Program-made: the position numbers and the translations under genes
Source: Roseovarius sp. MMSF_3281
Lineage (GTDB): Bacteria; Pseudomonadota; Alphaproteobacteria; Rhodobacterales; Rhodobacteraceae
Direction of reading: 5' to 3'
DNA length: 64,000 nt
Assembly: GCF_030733685.1 (NCBI RefSeq)
Contig: NZ_JASHIM010000013.1
Span: 1-64,000 of the forward strand
Part shown: piece by piece, positions 62,877 through 64,000 of the stretch
Layout: every line of letters begins with the position of its first letter
How positions within the stretch are numbered: the stretch's first letter is position 1
Notes under the pieces: generated by a model
Database searches by the model: none
What the model was told of the DNA's origin: nothing
What the model saw: only the letters and a program-made list of their open reading frames with translations

Positions 62877-64000
62877 ATGGCCGAAACGACAAACCGCCAC
62901 CGTGGCATGGCCAGGCTCAGCAGCGCAGCGCTGATGCTGCTGGGGACCGCTGCGGTTTCCACCGCCCAGCCCGCCGATGAGACGCTTGATCTCGGGACGA
63001 TCACCCTGCGCAACCAGGAAGACGCCACCGGCCCCGTGGGCGAGGACAAGAATCCGCCCACCGTCACCGGCAGCAAGGTGCCGCTCACCGTGAACGAGAT
63101 ACCCCAGTCGGTCTCGGTTCTCGGGCGCGAAAAGATCGAGCGTTTCGGCGCAGACCGCGTCAGCGAGGCCCTGCGCTATTCCGCCGGTGTAACGGCGGAC
63201 GTGTTCGGCGACGACAACGACTATGACTGGCTGCGAATCCGAGGCTTTCAGGCCGACCAGACCGGGATCTATCTCGACAACGCACAGAACCTCTCGTTCG
63301 CCTTCGGCTCCTTCTTCATCGACCCCTACACGCTGGAACGGGTCGAGGTCCTGCGGGGCGCGTCCTCGGCTCTTTACGGCGGCTCGAACCCGGGCGGCAT
63401 CGTCAACTATGTGTCCAAGCGCCCGGGCGGTCGAATCCGCGAACTGACATTCGGCGTCAACGACGCGACCGCCGGCTGGGTCGAGTTCGACTACGGCGAC
63501 GACATCGGCGACTCAAGTTCGTATCGCCTGACCGGGCGGCTCGAAGGCGGCGACAAGTACGACGCGTTCAATGACGGTGTGCGTGGCACCTTCGCCCCGT
63601 CCTATCGGTTCAAGACCGATGGCGGCACCGAGGTGACGCTGCTGGCCAACATCCACATCGCCGACGAACACCACAACGGCAGCACGTTCCTGCCTTATCA
63701 GGGCACGGTCGTGCCGACCCCGCAATTTGGCTATATTGATCCCGACGCGAACTTCTCGGACCCCGACTGGGACAAGTACGAGCGGCGGCAAGCCTCCTTT
63801 TCTGCCATCGTGGAACGCGAACTCGACAACGGCTTTACCTTCACCGGCATAGGGCGCCTAGGGTACGCGGATGTCCACGAGCGCTACTACTATCCGTTCG
63901 GGTACAACGGCTTTGCCACCACCCCGAGCGACCCGCAGGGCACGCTCAGCCTCGTAGCTTTCGAACACGACACGCAGGTCTACACCGCCCAGACCGATCT
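62877..64000 (+). CDS. TonB-dependent siderophore receptor, N-terminal part (runs off the window)
   Basis: Open from ATG 62877 to the window end, 374 codons and no stop. A signal-like region (LSSAALMLLGTAAVSTAQ) precedes a TonB box area (ETLDLGTITL) and the FhuA-type plug: VPLTVNEIPQSVSVLGREKI, RIRGFQADQTGIYLDN and LERVEVLRGASSALYGGSNP. The barrel begins after about residue 180. This is the FhuA/FpvA class and differs from the receptor at 48024. It lies 100 bases after the AraC gene. Confidence 0.92.
   Translation, partial: MAETTNRHRGMARLSSAALMLLGTAAVSTAQPADETLDLGTITLRNQEDATGPVGEDKNPPTVTGSKVPLTVNEIPQSVSVLGREKIERFGADRVSEALRYSAGVTADVFGDDNDYDWLRIRGFQADQTGIYLDNAQNLSFAFGSFFIDPYTLERVEVLRGASSALYGGSNPGGIVNYVSKRPGGRIRELTFGVNDATAGWVEFDYGDDIGDSSSYRLTGRLEGGDKYDAFNDGVRGTFAPSYRFKTDGGTEVTLLANIHIADEHHNGSTFLPYQGTVVPTPQFGYIDPDANFSDPDWDKYERRQASFSAIVERELDNGFTFTGIGRLGYADVHERYYYPFGYNGFATTPSDPQGTLSLVAFEHDTQVYTAQTD

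Overview
The window comes from a GC-rich alphaproteobacterium, most likely a member of the Rhodobacteraceae (Roseobacter group). The pointers are the flagellar gene order, the FlaF/FlbT pair beside flagellin, CtrA-type TTAA-N7-TTAA boxes in flagellar promoters, the hemD-Mic60-hemY cluster and the TRAP/IclR catabolic locus. Calls rest on reading the sequence and family knowledge; no database search was run.

Layout. (1) Positions 1-29.7 kb form one large flagellar locus: fliK (partial, cut by the window edge), flgJ-like, flgN, fliC, flaF, flbT and a DUF1217 gene; fliI; flgB-flgC-fliE-fliQ-flgF-flgG-flgA-flgH and a fliL-like gene; then on the minus strand flhA-fliR-flhB and a small coiled-coil gene; a stator block (fliL, two accessory genes, motA and a 770-residue exported protein); fliF-fliH-fliN-fliP on the plus strand; and motB, flgE, flgK, flgL and flgI on the minus strand. 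fliG, fliM, flgD and fliO were not found here. (2) 29.9-36.9 kb holds a sensing and transport module on one strand: adenylate kinase, a DUF4212 small subunit with a VC_2705-type sodium:solute symporter, a cNMP/CBS/DUF294 nucleotidyltransferase-like protein, a small membrane protein, a single-domain response regulator, and a membrane PAS/degenerate-kinase protein fused to a DnaQ-type exonuclease. (3) 38.3-44.8 kb is core housekeeping: EVE-domain protein, YciI-like protein, gpsA, tsaD, hemD, a Mic60-like protein with a 13-unit hexanucleotide repeat, hemY and tRNA-Thr(CGT).

(4) From the tRNA onward the DNA looks accessory. 45.2-53.6 kb is a siderophore/iron locus: ABC exporter, siderophore-interacting reductase, TonB-dependent receptor, and an ABC importer whose permease reading frames are broken and whose binding protein carries a fresh 33-bp tandem duplication. 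(5) 54.0-61.1 kb is a one-strand catabolic operon: IclR regulator, TRAP transporter, cupin, class III CoA-transferase, two MaoC-fold proteins and a CitE-type lyase. It looks like uptake and CoA-dependent cleavage of a C5 dicarboxylic acid, itaconate or mesaconate type. It is bracketed by inverted relics of one IS6-family element, and an iron-uptake locus resumes on its right (AraC regulator and a second TonB receptor that runs off the window). The simplest reading is that the catabolic cassette was inserted into an iron-uptake island next to tRNA-Thr.

The most unusual items are the pseudokinase-exonuclease fusion in its conserved-looking module, the five-copy TCGTACGA palindrome array in front of motB, a multi-hairpin element of about 140 bp in front of flhA, the damaged iron permease, and the IS6-bracketed cassette with a perfect 12-bp inverted-repeat operator in front of its IclR gene.
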